From Rhizobium sp. ZPR4 (GTDB lineage: Bacteria > Pseudomonadota > Alphaproteobacteria > Rhizobiales > Rhizobiaceae), in assembly GCF_040215725.1 (NCBI RefSeq), contig NZ_CP157968.1, positions 310,001 to 374,000 on the forward strand: 64,000 nt of DNA, read 5' to 3'. Shown piece after piece: positions 34,665 to 43,121 of this stretch. Position 1 is the first letter of the stretch. Every line of letters begins with the position of its first letter. Made by a program: the position numbers and the translations under genes. The notes beneath the pieces were generated by a model, which did not search any database, was not told the DNA's origin, and was given only the letters and a program-made list of their open reading frames with translations.

Positions 34665-35411
34665 ATGAATATTCAGGTTTCCGCCCGGCCGAACGCGGCT
34701 CCGGTTTTGCGCGTGCAGGGCCTTGCGAAGCAATTCGAGATGCACCACCTCAAGCGCACGCTGTTTGCCTTCGAGAATATCGAGTTCGACCTGAATGCAG
34801 GCGAATTCATCCTGCTCAAGGGCGAGAACGGCGCGGGCAAGTCCACCCTGCTGCGCACGCTCTACCGCTCTTACCTGCCACGCGCGGGCCACATCTATTA
34901 TCACACGCAGGAAGGTGTCATCGATCTGGCGACAGCAGCCGACGTCGACATCGCCGTACTGCGCCGCCGGGAAATCGGCTTCGTCACCCAGTTCCTCAAC
35001 GCCCGTCCGCGCGTCGCGGCCGAAGAGATCGTGGCCGAACCGCTGAGGCTTGCGGGGACGTCGCATGCCGAAGCTCTCGCCGAAGCGCGGCGCTGGCTCG
35101 ATGCCTTCGGCGTGAAGAAACAGCTCTGGTCGGCCTACCCTTCGACTTTCTCCGGCGGCGAGCAGCAGAAGGTCAATCTGGCCCGCGCGCTCATCCTGCC
35201 GCAGCGCCTTTTGCTGCTTGATGAACCGACGGCTTCGCTCGACTATTCGGCCCGCCGGGCACTCGTCGAGCGACTGGCGCAGCTCAAGACGTCCGGCGTT
35301 GCGATGATCGGTGTTTTTCATCATCCGGACGATGTAAAGGCATTGATCGACCGGGAATTGCATCTGGAAGCCATCAAGATCGAGGACGAGCAGGACGATG
35401 TGGCTGAGTAA
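34665..35411 (+). CDS. phnL: PhnL ABC-type ATPase
   Basis: A 248-residue ABC ATPase of the PhnL group. Walker A GENGAGKST, family-specific segment YHTQEGVIDLATAADVDIAVLRRREIGFVTQFL, signature FSGGEQQKVNLARALILP and Walker B LLLLDEPTASLD are all intact, with FHHPDD in place of the H-loop His region. In E. coli, PhnL binds on top of PhnK and helps turnover of the core. ATG 34665 is preceded by GAGGGAAACAAGAG. The last 14 bases overlap the phnM start. Confidence 0.9.
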   Translation: MNIQVSARPNAAPVLRVQGLAKQFEMHHLKRTLFAFENIEFDLNAGEFILLKGENGAGKSTLLRTLYRSYLPRAGHIYYHTQEGVIDLATAADVDIAVLRRREIGFVTQFLNARPRVAAEEIVAEPLRLAGTSHAEALAEARRWLDAFGVKKQLWSAYPSTFSGGEQQKVNLARALILPQRLLLLDEPTASLDYSARRALVERLAQLKTSGVAMIGVFHHPDDVKALIDRELHLEAIKIEDEQDDVAE

Positions 35412-36552
35412 TTTTGAAATTGTATTGCAGGACCGCGTGATCGAGCGCGGAGCCATCAGAATTGAGAATGGGTTGATCGCAGATATCAGCGAGCGACCAG
35501 TCGAAGGGGCGGAAGTTGATGGCCACGGCCGGTTTCTGCTGCCCGGTTTCGTCGACATGCACGGCGACATGATCGAGAAATGCGTCGAGCCCCGCGTCAA
35601 TGTTCGCATGCCGCTCGAACTCGGCGTCTACGACCTCGACAAGATGCTTGCCGCCAATGGCGTGACGACAGCCTATGCGGCGGTTGCCTTCACGCCCGCC
35701 ACCTATGGCCATGTCCGCTCGATCGAGCATACCCATGCGATGATCGAAAAGCTCGCGTCGATGCGGGAAGAGCTTTTGATCGACCACCGTGTCCACGGCC
35801 GCTTCGAAGTGACCTTTCTGCCTGCGTTGAAAGAAGCGAAGACCCTGATTGACGCCGGTGCGCTCCATCTGATTTCGCTTATGGATCACACGCCGGGCCA
35901 GGGGCAATATCGCGATATCGAATTGCACATCGCCAACACGGCGAAGGCCAAGAAGATCAGCGAGACCCAGGCGGCCGAGATGGTCAAACAGCGCATGGCT
36001 GCCCGCGGTGAACACGGCGACAGCATGGACATCATCAACGGCCTGTCGGAATTGGCGCGCGAGCACGGCGTTGTGCTGGCCTCCCATGACGACGACACCG
36101 TCGAGAAGGCGGCGCTTCTGCACAGCCTCGGCGCTGCGATCAGCGAGTTTCCAATCAACATCGCAACGGCGACCGAAGCGAGGCGGCTGGGATTGGCAAC
36201 GGCCATGGGCGCTCCGAATGCGCTGCGCGGCCTTTCCTATTCCGGCAATCTTTCCGCACGCGAGGCCTATGAGGCGGGTGTGCTGGATATTCTCGCGAGT
36301 GACTATCACCCATCGGCCATTCTGCCTGCAGTAGTTGCGCTTGCGGAAATCGGCAAGGGCGGCCTTCCCGCCTCGGCTGCATTGGCAAGCGCCAACCCGG
36401 CAAAGGCACTTGGCCTCACCGACCGCGGCCGCATCGCCGAGGGGCTACGCGCCGATCTCGTGATCGCAGAACGCGGCCGGGTGCCGCGCGTGCGCAGCAC
36501 GATCCGCGGCGGCAAAATGGTTTGGTCCGACGGCACGATCAAGAGCTTTTAA
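35398..36552 (+). CDS. phnM: PhnM amidohydrolase-type phosphohydrolase
   Basis: A 384-residue amidohydrolase superfamily protein. Classical PhnM hydrolyses the triphosphate of alpha-D-ribose 1-phosphonate 5-triphosphate to the monophosphate and pyrophosphate. Visible motifs are the metal-binding GFVDMHGDMIEK, LISLMDHTPGQGQYRD, the strand-6 region LASHDDDTVEK, MGAPNALRGLSYSGN and the final metal Asp in ILASDYHP. All are shared with E. coli PhnM except that the first motif has Met-His-Gly-Asp rather than Leu-His-Thr-Asp. Last gene of the phn run; a strong hairpin follows. Confidence 0.9.
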   Translation: MWLSNFEIVLQDRVIERGAIRIENGLIADISERPVEGAEVDGHGRFLLPGFVDMHGDMIEKCVEPRVNVRMPLELGVYDLDKMLAANGVTTAYAAVAFTPATYGHVRSIEHTHAMIEKLASMREELLIDHRVHGRFEVTFLPALKEAKTLIDAGALHLISLMDHTPGQGQYRDIELHIANTAKAKKISETQAAEMVKQRMAARGEHGDSMDIINGLSELAREHGVVLASHDDDTVEKAALLHSLGAAISEFPINIATATEARRLGLATAMGAPNALRGLSYSGNLSAREAYEAGVLDILASDYHPSAILPAVVALAEIGKGGLPASAALASANPAKALGLTDRGRIAEGLRADLVIAERGRVPRVRSTIRGGKMVWSDGTIKSF

Positions 36553-36607
36553 GCCACCGACGCAGGGCCGGCTGGCGCACCGCGCCGGTCAGCAGAGTTG
36601 TTCGGCC

Positions 36608-36636
36608 GGCGGGTGGGAACGAACTTCCCTCCCGCC
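36608..36636. terminator. Strong hairpin between phnM and SDR
   Basis: Inverted repeat GGCGGGTGGGAA / TTCCCTCCCGCC (36608-36619 and 36625-36636), 12-base arms with one mismatch and a five-base loop. It lies between the convergent ends of phnM and the SDR gene, 56 and 13 bases away respectively. No T-run follows on either side, so it may stop transcription in both directions with help of Rho, or protect the mRNA ends. Confidence 0.65.
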
Positions 36637-36648
36637 AATCTCCATGGC

Positions 36649-37458
36649 TCACATGGCCTTCTGCGGATGCGGCGAACCCTCGTAAGCGCCCCAGATCGAC
36701 TGATCGAAATTGATCGTGGCGCCGGTCATCAGGCCGGACTCTTCGGACGACAGGAACGTGACCGCCCGCGCGACTTCGGCCGGATCGACCAGCCGACCGA
36801 ACGGCTGCTCTGCCGCTGCCTTTGCCAGCCAATCTTCCGCGGCTCCATGATATTCGCGTTGAATACGATCTTCGCCGTCGCTCGACATCCAGCCGATATT
36901 GAGAGCGTTGACCCTGATCCGGTTTCTAAGCAGTGAAAAGGCCGTATTCCGGGTCAGCGTGTCGAGAGCGCCCTTGGAAGAACAATAGGCACTGATGAAA
37001 GGCTGACCGGCCATTGCCGACATCGAGGAGATGTTGACGATGGTGCCCTCGATGCCATTAGCGATCATGTTCTTGATCGCGTCCTGCATCAGGAAGAACG
37101 GGGCACGTACATTGACGGCGAACATCCGGTCGAACAGATCCGGCTCGGTATCGAGAATGGTGCCGCGATCGGTGATGGCAGCGACGTTGACGAGCGCATC
37201 GATGCGGCCGAACTTTTCGGCCGCTGTCGCGATGACCTTGCGGCAGTCCTCGACCTCACCGAGATCGGCGCTGACGAAGGCGACCGGGATTCCATAGCGA
37301 TCACCAATCTCCCGCGCCTTGGCCTCGCCCTTGGCGGTGCTGCGGCCGCAGATCGTCAGGCCGGCAGCGCCACGTTCGGCAAAGAGCCGGGCGACTTCCG
37401 CGCCCAGCCCCTGCGTGCCGCCGGTGACGACGGCAAATTTTCCATCCAGTCGGCTCAT
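36649..37458 (-). CDS. SDR-family oxidoreductase
   Basis: A 269-residue classical short-chain dehydrogenase/reductase. Cofactor motif TGGTQGLG (residues 12-19), NVAAI in place of the NNAG motif (91-95), the active-site Ser within VNISSMSA (about 144-145) and the YxxxK pair Tyr158/Lys162 (AYCSSK) are present. It would oxidise a secondary alcohol, often of a sugar or polyol, with NAD(P)+. Seven bases separate it from the upstream PhyH-type dioxygenase gene, so they form one operon. The start is ATG 37458. Confidence 0.88.
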   Translation of the reverse strand: MSRLDGKFAVVTGGTQGLGAEVARLFAERGAAGLTICGRSTAKGEAKAREIGDRYGIPVAFVSADLGEVEDCRKVIATAAEKFGRIDALVNVAAITDRGTILDTEPDLFDRMFAVNVRAPFFLMQDAIKNMIANGIEGTIVNISSMSAMAGQPFISAYCSSKGALDTLTRNTAFSLLRNRIRVNALNIGWMSSDGEDRIQREYHGAAEDWLAKAAAEQPFGRLVDPAEVARAVTFLSSEESGLMTGATINFDQSIWGAYEGSPHPQKAM

Positions 37459-37465
37459 CGGATTC

Positions 37466-38659
37466 TCATGCCTCCCTGCGTGCGGCATGGGCGGCAATGA
37501 GCTCGGCAAACCGCGCCGCATCTATTCCAGCATCGATCGCCTCGGCCATGATCCGGGCTTGAGTTTTGGGCGCAAGGCCCCCGACCGGCGGATCGCTATC
37601 GAGATTGGTCGGAAAGGCATAGCCCTCTGCCGACGACGCGATGACATTGGCGGCCTCCGCGCGACTTATCGTGCCGGTATCGAGGGCCGCGACAAGAGCC
37701 GGATAGACCGTGATCGACATGCGGCTGCGGTTGACGCTCTCCATCGCCCGCCCAAAGGCTGACGACACCTGCAAGAGGTTCGCCATGCGGTAGATGTCTT
37801 TCGAGACATTGTTGCCGGCGCCGTGCATGACCGCCGGATTGAAGAAGACGGCGTCGCCCTTCTTCAGCGCCAATTGCACATGATGCTCGGCGAAATAGGC
37901 TTGGAACTCCGGCCGACCGAAGGCGATATAGCCTTCGAAGAAGGTCTGCGAATAGGGCTGGAACAGCGTCGGCCCGCTTTCGAGCGGCATATCGCAATGC
38001 GCGACCGCACCCTGCAGCGTCAGCAGCGGCGACACGGCATGGATATGGCCGGGATAGGCCTGCATCTGCTGCGGCGACATGAAGCCGAGGTGATAATCGC
38101 GATGCGGCTTCTGCGCGGTGCCGCCTGGATTAACCCGGTTCATCTGCGCGGTCATCTGATAGCCGACACCGAGCCAGGCTTCCGACACCAGGGCGACGGC
38201 GGTCGAGGCATAATAGCTAGCAAAATTCTCCGGATCCGCCAGGCAGTGTTTCTCGAGCGCATTCCAGATGCGGTCATTGGCGCCGGGCTTGGCAAAGTGA
38301 TCGCCGGCACCCTTGCCCTTTTCCTTTTCCTCGCAGACGATGGCTTCAAACACGCTGGTTGCGCGATCGACAACTGCCGTATCCGGCATGGCGTTCTTGA
38401 TGACGATAATACCAGGACCTGACGTAAAGGCCTCGACCCACTCCGCCATCAGCGCGCGGCGATCCTCTTCATTTTCGGCGGCGGCGCGAACCTTGTTGCC
38501 ATCATAGATGAGGATGTTTTTCTCGATGCCTGCCGCCAAGGGCCAATCACCCGGATTGGCGGTCTTTTCGATCAATGACTTGAAGGTGTCGAAATTGCCG
38601 CAATCGGCCGAAAGCCAAACCTTCTGGCTGCGCCGGCTGGCGAGAGTCTGAGTGTCCAT
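37466..38659 (-). CDS. PhyH-family Fe(II)/2-oxoglutarate dioxygenase
   Basis: A 397-residue non-heme iron dioxygenase related to phytanoyl-CoA hydroxylase. Iron ligands are His186-x-Asp188 (KPHRDYHLGF) and His279 (VMHGAGNN), with Arg291 (DIYRMANLLQ) positioned to bind 2-oxoglutarate. The catalytic core spans about 85-300, and a C-terminal region of about 95 residues has no assigned role. PhnY, which hydroxylates 2-aminoethylphosphonate, belongs to the same family, but the similarity seen here is at motif level only and does not show a phosphonate substrate. It is transcribed with the SDR gene and divergent from a LacI-type regulator, its likely controller. Confidence 0.85.
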   Translation of the reverse strand: MDTQTLASRRSQKVWLSADCGNFDTFKSLIEKTANPGDWPLAAGIEKNILIYDGNKVRAAAENEEDRRALMAEWVEAFTSGPGIIVIKNAMPDTAVVDRATSVFEAIVCEEKEKGKGAGDHFAKPGANDRIWNALEKHCLADPENFASYYASTAVALVSEAWLGVGYQMTAQMNRVNPGGTAQKPHRDYHLGFMSPQQMQAYPGHIHAVSPLLTLQGAVAHCDMPLESGPTLFQPYSQTFFEGYIAFGRPEFQAYFAEHHVQLALKKGDAVFFNPAVMHGAGNNVSKDIYRMANLLQVSSAFGRAMESVNRSRMSITVYPALVAALDTGTISRAEAANVIASSAEGYAFPTNLDSDPPVGGLAPKTQARIMAEAIDAGIDAARFAELIAAHAARREA

Positions 38660-38767
38660 GGTGATCTCCTCCCAAAGTGATATTGGACTTATGGGATTGA
38701 TCCTAGTCTCGGTGGGATTTATGAGGAAGATATAAAACCCCTCAAAAACACCTCAGAAAGAGCAGTC

Positions 38768-39787
38768 TTGAAATCGCGCTTTCCGCTGAAGGACATTGCC
38801 CTGCAAGCCGGTCTCAGTCTCGCGACCGTCGATCGGGTGATGCATGAGCGCGACGGCGTTCGCGCTGTGACCCGCGCGCGCGTCGCGGCCGCGATTGCCG
38901 AACTGGAGCGGCAATATGTGCAATCAGGCTTGGCCGGCCGACGCCTTGTGATCGATGTCGTCATGGATACGCCGCAACGCTTCTCCGCCGCCGTCCGCGA
39001 AGCCTTTGAAGCCGAATTGCCCGGCATGCGACCAGCGTCATTCTCGGCACGATTTCATGTGGCCGAGACAATGAGCGAGGCTGAGCTTTTATCCATCCTG
39101 CGCGCCATACGCCGGCGCGGCAGCCATGGCGTCGTGCTCAAAGCCGCCTCCACGCCGGCCATTGCTGATTTTGCCGCGCAGCTCATAGCGACAAAAATCC
39201 CCGTGGTTACGCTGGTGACCGATCTGCCGATAAGTTCCCGCATCGGCTATGTCGGGATGGATAACCGCGTGGCGGGAGCGACGGCCGCCTATCTGCTCGG
39301 CCGCATGGTCGGGGAGCGGGCTGGCAAGGTGCTGGTGACGCTGTCGAGCAGCCTCTTTGCCGGCGAAGACGAACGTGAGCGCGGATTTCGCGATGTTCTT
39401 GCGGAACGCTTCCCCCATCTTTCGGCCGTCCGAATTTCGGAGGGCTACGGTGTCGACCGCACGACGGAACTGCTTGTCCGCGATGCCCTTGAGCGTGAGC
39501 CGGATATCCGCGCCGTTTATTCGGCCGGCGGTGGCAATCGCGCCATATTGAAAGCCTTTGCCGAAGCCCGGCGCGAGTGCGTAGTCTTTGCGGCGCATGA
39601 TCTTGACCAGGACAATATCAGGCTGCTCGCGGCCGGCGACATCACCTTCGTCATTCACCACGATCTGCGTCATGACGCCCGCAGCGCCTGTCAGCTCATG
39701 CTCGCCTATCACCGGATGCTGCCGGCCGATTTTCAGGTGGCGCCGTCGCGGGTTGCTATCGCAACGCCTTTCGAACTGCCGCATTGA
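38768..39787 (+). CDS. LacI-family transcriptional regulator
   Basis: A 339-residue LacI-type regulator. The N-terminal helix-turn-helix and hinge (residues 5-60) read PLKDIALQAGLSLATVDRVMHERDGVRAVTRARV, and the periplasmic-binding-protein-like sensor domain follows (VTLVTDLP, GYVGMDNRVAGATAAYLLGRMVG, YSAGGGNRAILKAF). Such proteins usually sense a sugar or sugar derivative. Start is TTG 38768 with AAAGAG five bases upstream. It is divergent from the dioxygenase-SDR operon, 108 bases away, and presumably represses or activates it. Confidence 0.9.
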   Translation: MKSRFPLKDIALQAGLSLATVDRVMHERDGVRAVTRARVAAAIAELERQYVQSGLAGRRLVIDVVMDTPQRFSAAVREAFEAELPGMRPASFSARFHVAETMSEAELLSILRAIRRRGSHGVVLKAASTPAIADFAAQLIATKIPVVTLVTDLPISSRIGYVGMDNRVAGATAAYLLGRMVGERAGKVLVTLSSSLFAGEDERERGFRDVLAERFPHLSAVRISEGYGVDRTTELLVRDALEREPDIRAVYSAGGGNRAILKAFAEARRECVVFAAHDLDQDNIRLLAAGDITFVIHHDLRHDARSACQLMLAYHRMLPADFQVAPSRVAIATPFELPH

Positions 39788-39835
39788 TCGAAAATTGCAG
39801 GCGTGCCCAGAAAGAGAAGGCGCGCCGGAAACCGG

Positions 39836-40318
39836 CTATTCGATCGCCGTGATCTCCAGCTCTTCCTTGCCAAGGATCAAGACATCGCCAACCGTCTTTC
39901 CCATCAGCAATCTTGCAACGGGTGAGACGTAGGAAATCGATCCCTCCTTGGGGTCGGCCTCGTCCTCTCCGACGATACGATATTTCTGCACGCGGCCATC
40001 CTCGCGGCTGTAAGTCACCGTGCTTCCAAAAGCGACGACCTCAAACGAGGCCGGCGCCGGCATGACGTCGGCGGTGCGGACCCTTTCCGCGAAATAGCGT
40101 GCATCGCGCAATGGAATTGCCGTCTGCCGCCGGCGTTCGTTGATGTCCTCGATTGCGCTCGCTGCTTCGTAGGCTTTGCGTGCGTCCTGAAGCTGCAGTT
40201 CCAGGGCCTTCAGGCCCGCCTCGGTCACACGGTTCGGATGCGGAGAAATCGGCCGGTCGGGCAGCACGGTTTCCGCGGCCGTTTCAGCGCTTTCTTCCTT
40301 CATGAACGCAGTGCTCAA
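39836..40318 (-). CDS. GreA/GreB-family elongation factor-like protein
   Basis: About 160 residues of the GreA/GreB family. The N-terminal coiled-coil part (about 30-85: TEAGLKALELQLQDARKAYEAASAIEDINERRRQ) and the C-terminal FKBP-like domain (VAFGSTVTYSREDGRVQKYRIVGEDEADPKEGSISYVSPVARLLMGKTVGD) are both present, the latter being the family signature. True GreA has acidic residues at the coiled-coil tip that stimulate RNA cleavage; the tip here is AIEDINE, so an accessory regulatory role is equally possible. The start is uncertain: TTG 40318 has GGAG seven bases upstream; TTG 40324 and ATG 40303 are alternatives. Not the main greA, which normally sits near carB. Confidence 0.82.
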   Translation of the reverse strand: MSTAFMKEESAETAAETVLPDRPISPHPNRVTEAGLKALELQLQDARKAYEAASAIEDINERRRQTAIPLRDARYFAERVRTADVMPAPASFEVVAFGSTVTYSREDGRVQKYRIVGEDEADPKEGSISYVSPVARLLMGKTVGDVLILGKEELEITAIE

Positions 40319-40530
40319 TTTCAAACTCCATTCCTATCGGCAATCAGCCGTACACTATAGACCAGATGACAAGCCGGGAGAAATGCAAAGGGGCCGATCA
40401 TCGCAACCCCACAAATATGTTCCCCGAGGCCTTCTTGGCATTCCGAACGCCATTGCGTAGCATTGCACGAAGCTGCAACACGTCCTGCGGGCAATTCTGG
40501 CCCGTGCCAAAGCTACGATGAAGGGTCGCC

Positions 40531-42183
40531 ATGCGCCGTCTGGACCAGGAGATGTTTCGCTCCCTCTCTCTCCTCGGCATGGTTCTGGGCCTGATCTTTT
40601 TCGCGGCCTCGCTCACTCCCAGCCTGATGCCCCGCTCCTATCTCGTGCAGGGCATGCTTTCCGGTATCAGCGCCGGGGTCGGCTACATGATAGGCACGGC
40701 GCTGACCTGGCTCTGGATCTATTTGCAGCTGCCGGTTCCCAAGCGGTCACCAAGACTGGCGCGCTGGTTGATCGGCATTGCCTGCCTGCTTCTTTGTCTG
40801 GCAGCGCTTTGGCATGCAACGTTCTGGCAGAATTCGATCCGCATTTTGTGGAAGATGCCGCCGATCGCTACCGCCGACCCCTATTGGCTTGCGGCCGTGG
40901 CAGCAGTGACCTTTCTCATCGCGCTCATTGTCGGGCGCCTTTTTCGCATCGCGAGCCTGCTGTTTTCGCAATGGCTGGCGCGCGTGGTGCCGAGCCGGCT
41001 TTCAAAGGTGATCGGCGCTTTGCTTGCCGTCGCATTGTTCTGGTCGATCGGTCAGGGCATATTGCTGCGGCTCGCACTCGACGCCGCCGATGCTTCATTC
41101 AAGCAGGCGGACGCGCTGATCGAAGACGACCAGCCCATGCCGCAGGCAGACATGAAGACCGGCAGCTCCGCCTCCCTGGTCGCATGGCAAGGACTGGGGC
41201 GCCAAGGCCGGTATTTCGTGACGTCCGGCCCCGGCGCCGGCAACATCTCAGGCTTCTGGAATGCACCGGCAAAGCAACCGCTGCGCATCTATGTCGGCTT
41301 GAACAATGCCGAAACCAGCAAGGAGCGCGCAGCCCTTGCTTTAAAGGAGATGATCCGGCAAGGCGCCTTCGATCGCTCCATGCTGGTCGTGATCGTGCCG
41401 ACCGGAACGGGCTGGATAGACCCGGCCGCTATGGACACGCTCGAATATCTGCAGCATGGCGATGTTGCCAGCGTCGCTGTGCAATATTCCTATCTGACCA
41501 GTTGGATGTCGCTGCTGTTCGAGCCAGAACAGGGCGAGGAAGCCGCAGTCGACCTATTCGACACTGTCTACGACTACTGGTCGAAACTGCCGCGAGACAA
41601 GCGGCCAAAACTCTATCTGCATGGCTTGAGTCTTGGCGCGATGAACTCGCAGCTATCCTTGGATATCTACAATATTATCGGCGATCCGGTGAACGGCGCA
41701 CTCTGGAGCGGCCCTCCCTTCCGCAGCACCAGATGGAAAGCAGCAACTGCGGCGCGAAGCCCCGGCACGCCGGAATGGCTGCCGAGATTTCGCGATGGTT
41801 CCGTGATCCGCTTTGCAAACCAGGAGCACGCGCCGGACCAGTTCGCCGCTCCCTGGGGGCCGCTCCGGGTGATCTATCTGCAATATGCGAGCGACCCGGT
41901 GGTGTTCTTCGATGCCGCTTCCGCCTTTCGCGAGCCGGATTGGATGAAAGCGCCTCGCGGGCCTGATGTCTCGCCTGAATTCACCTGGATACCGGTCGTC
42001 ACCATGCTCCAGCTGCTCTTCGATATGATGATAGCAACGACATCGCCGATCGGCTACGGGCACATCTATGCGCCGCAGCACTATATCGATTGCTGGGTAT
42101 CGCTGACCGATGCGCAAATCTCCCCGGAGGATCTCACGCGCCTGAAATCGCTCTTCGCCGCCCGCTTCGGGATGGCGAACTAG
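40531..42183 (+). CDS. Membrane-anchored alpha/beta-hydrolase family protein
   Basis: A 550-residue protein with an N-terminal membrane domain of four to five helices (about 10-195) and a C-terminal alpha/beta-hydrolase domain (about 215-545). This is the two-part architecture of the Abhydrolase_9 group. The nucleophile elbow is HGLSLGAMNS (about 370-379, Ser in GLSLG). A conserved SPIGYGHIYAPQHYIDCW segment near the C-terminus would supply the catalytic His. Substrate and role are unknown; bacterial relatives are annotated only by domain. Monocistronic, with an ATG start and GAAGGG upstream. Confidence 0.8.
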   Translation: MRRLDQEMFRSLSLLGMVLGLIFFAASLTPSLMPRSYLVQGMLSGISAGVGYMIGTALTWLWIYLQLPVPKRSPRLARWLIGIACLLLCLAALWHATFWQNSIRILWKMPPIATADPYWLAAVAAVTFLIALIVGRLFRIASLLFSQWLARVVPSRLSKVIGALLAVALFWSIGQGILLRLALDAADASFKQADALIEDDQPMPQADMKTGSSASLVAWQGLGRQGRYFVTSGPGAGNISGFWNAPAKQPLRIYVGLNNAETSKERAALALKEMIRQGAFDRSMLVVIVPTGTGWIDPAAMDTLEYLQHGDVASVAVQYSYLTSWMSLLFEPEQGEEAAVDLFDTVYDYWSKLPRDKRPKLYLHGLSLGAMNSQLSLDIYNIIGDPVNGALWSGPPFRSTRWKAATAARSPGTPEWLPRFRDGSVIRFANQEHAPDQFAAPWGPLRVIYLQYASDPVVFFDAASAFREPDWMKAPRGPDVSPEFTWIPVVTMLQLLFDMMIATTSPIGYGHIYAPQHYIDCWVSLTDAQISPEDLTRLKSLFAARFGMAN

Positions 42184-42467
42184 TGCCTGAACAGGCGGAC
42201 ATGGGCGACGGCACGGCTGCGATCACGCCGCGCCTGGAAATTCCGCAAGTGAGACATGGGCAGTCTTCAGCTCCGACGGATGACCGGATCGCGGATTATT
42301 GATCGTCGGTGACCGTTCGTCGCACCTCGGCAAGCTGCCGGCCGGAACCCAACATGATTATTGCAACGATCTCTAAATCGATTAATCTTCAAGCCAGTGA
42401 ACAACGGCGGATACAAAGTTTCCATGTTGCGGGAACTTTGCAGCGGCACCCAACTTCAGAGAGATCG

Positions 42468-43094
42468 ATGGTCAGCCTCGGTGTTTTGACGACTTATATA
42501 TTGGTGGTGCTTGGCCTGATGGTCATTCCAGGGCCTGCGACGTTGCTCACACTCGCCAGAGCGGTCAGCGGCGGCAAGCGCGTAGGACTGGCAACCGGCG
42601 CCGGAATCGCCGCCGGCGATCTTTTCCATACGATGATGGCGACCTTCGGATTGTCGGCATTGCTGGCCACATCCGCGCTGGCCTTCGAGATCGTCAAATA
42701 TGCCGGCGTCATCTATCTGATCTATCTGGGTTTCAAAGCTTTTGTCGAGAAAAGCGGCAGCATCGATCTGCCGACTGCGCAGGCTATCACCCCGATGCGG
42801 GCGTTCCGACAGGGTTTCTTCACCGAGATCCTCAACCCGAAGACGGCGCTTTTCTACCTGGCCTTCCTGCCGCAGTTCATCCATCCGGAAAGCGGATCCG
42901 TCATTGCGCAATTCGCGCTTCTGGGAGCCATCTTCGTGACCCTCAGCATCGGCGTGACCTCGCTTCTGGCGGTCGGTGCAGGCTCGATCGGAGGCTGGCT
43001 GCGCCGCAATCGCACAATCGGCCGATGGCAGGGAAAGGTCATCGGCACGATCTATATGGCATTGGGCCTGAGGCTTGCATTACAGCAGCAGTGA
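42468..43094 (+). CDS. LysE/RhtB-family amino-acid exporter
   Basis: A 208-residue inner membrane protein with six helices, of the RhtB/LysE superfamily. The N-terminal VLGLMVIPGPATLLTLARAVSGGKRVGLATGAGIAAGD segment is the family signature, and FFTEILNPKTALFYLAFLPQFI is the second. These export amino acids or related metabolites using the proton gradient. The start ATG 42468 is set by the position of the first helix and AGAGAG upstream; a frame extension to 42309 gives no membrane pattern. The 284-base gap before it holds nothing else recognisable. Confidence 0.9.
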   Translation: MVSLGVLTTYILVVLGLMVIPGPATLLTLARAVSGGKRVGLATGAGIAAGDLFHTMMATFGLSALLATSALAFEIVKYAGVIYLIYLGFKAFVEKSGSIDLPTAQAITPMRAFRQGFFTEILNPKTALFYLAFLPQFIHPESGSVIAQFALLGAIFVTLSIGVTSLLAVGAGSIGGWLRRNRTIGRWQGKVIGTIYMALGLRLALQQQ

Positions 43095-43121
43095 CCCGCC
43101 TTTACGGCGACAAAGGGAAAA

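Noticed and set aside
37466..38659. Assignment of the PhyH dioxygenase as PhnY (2-aminoethylphosphonate dioxygenase)
   Set aside because: Only the family fold and metal ligands are shared. The length (397) and C-terminal region differ and no PhnZ-type HD-domain partner gene is next to it.
39824..39836. GCCGG-AAA-CCGGC hairpin at the end of the GreA-like gene
   Set aside because: Too short, and it overlaps the stop codon; not convincing as a terminator.
40518..41966. A 482-codon plus-strand frame overlapping the membrane hydrolase
   Set aside because: It is the neighbouring frame of the real hydrolase gene (40531-42183), which alone has membrane helices and the GLSLG elbow.
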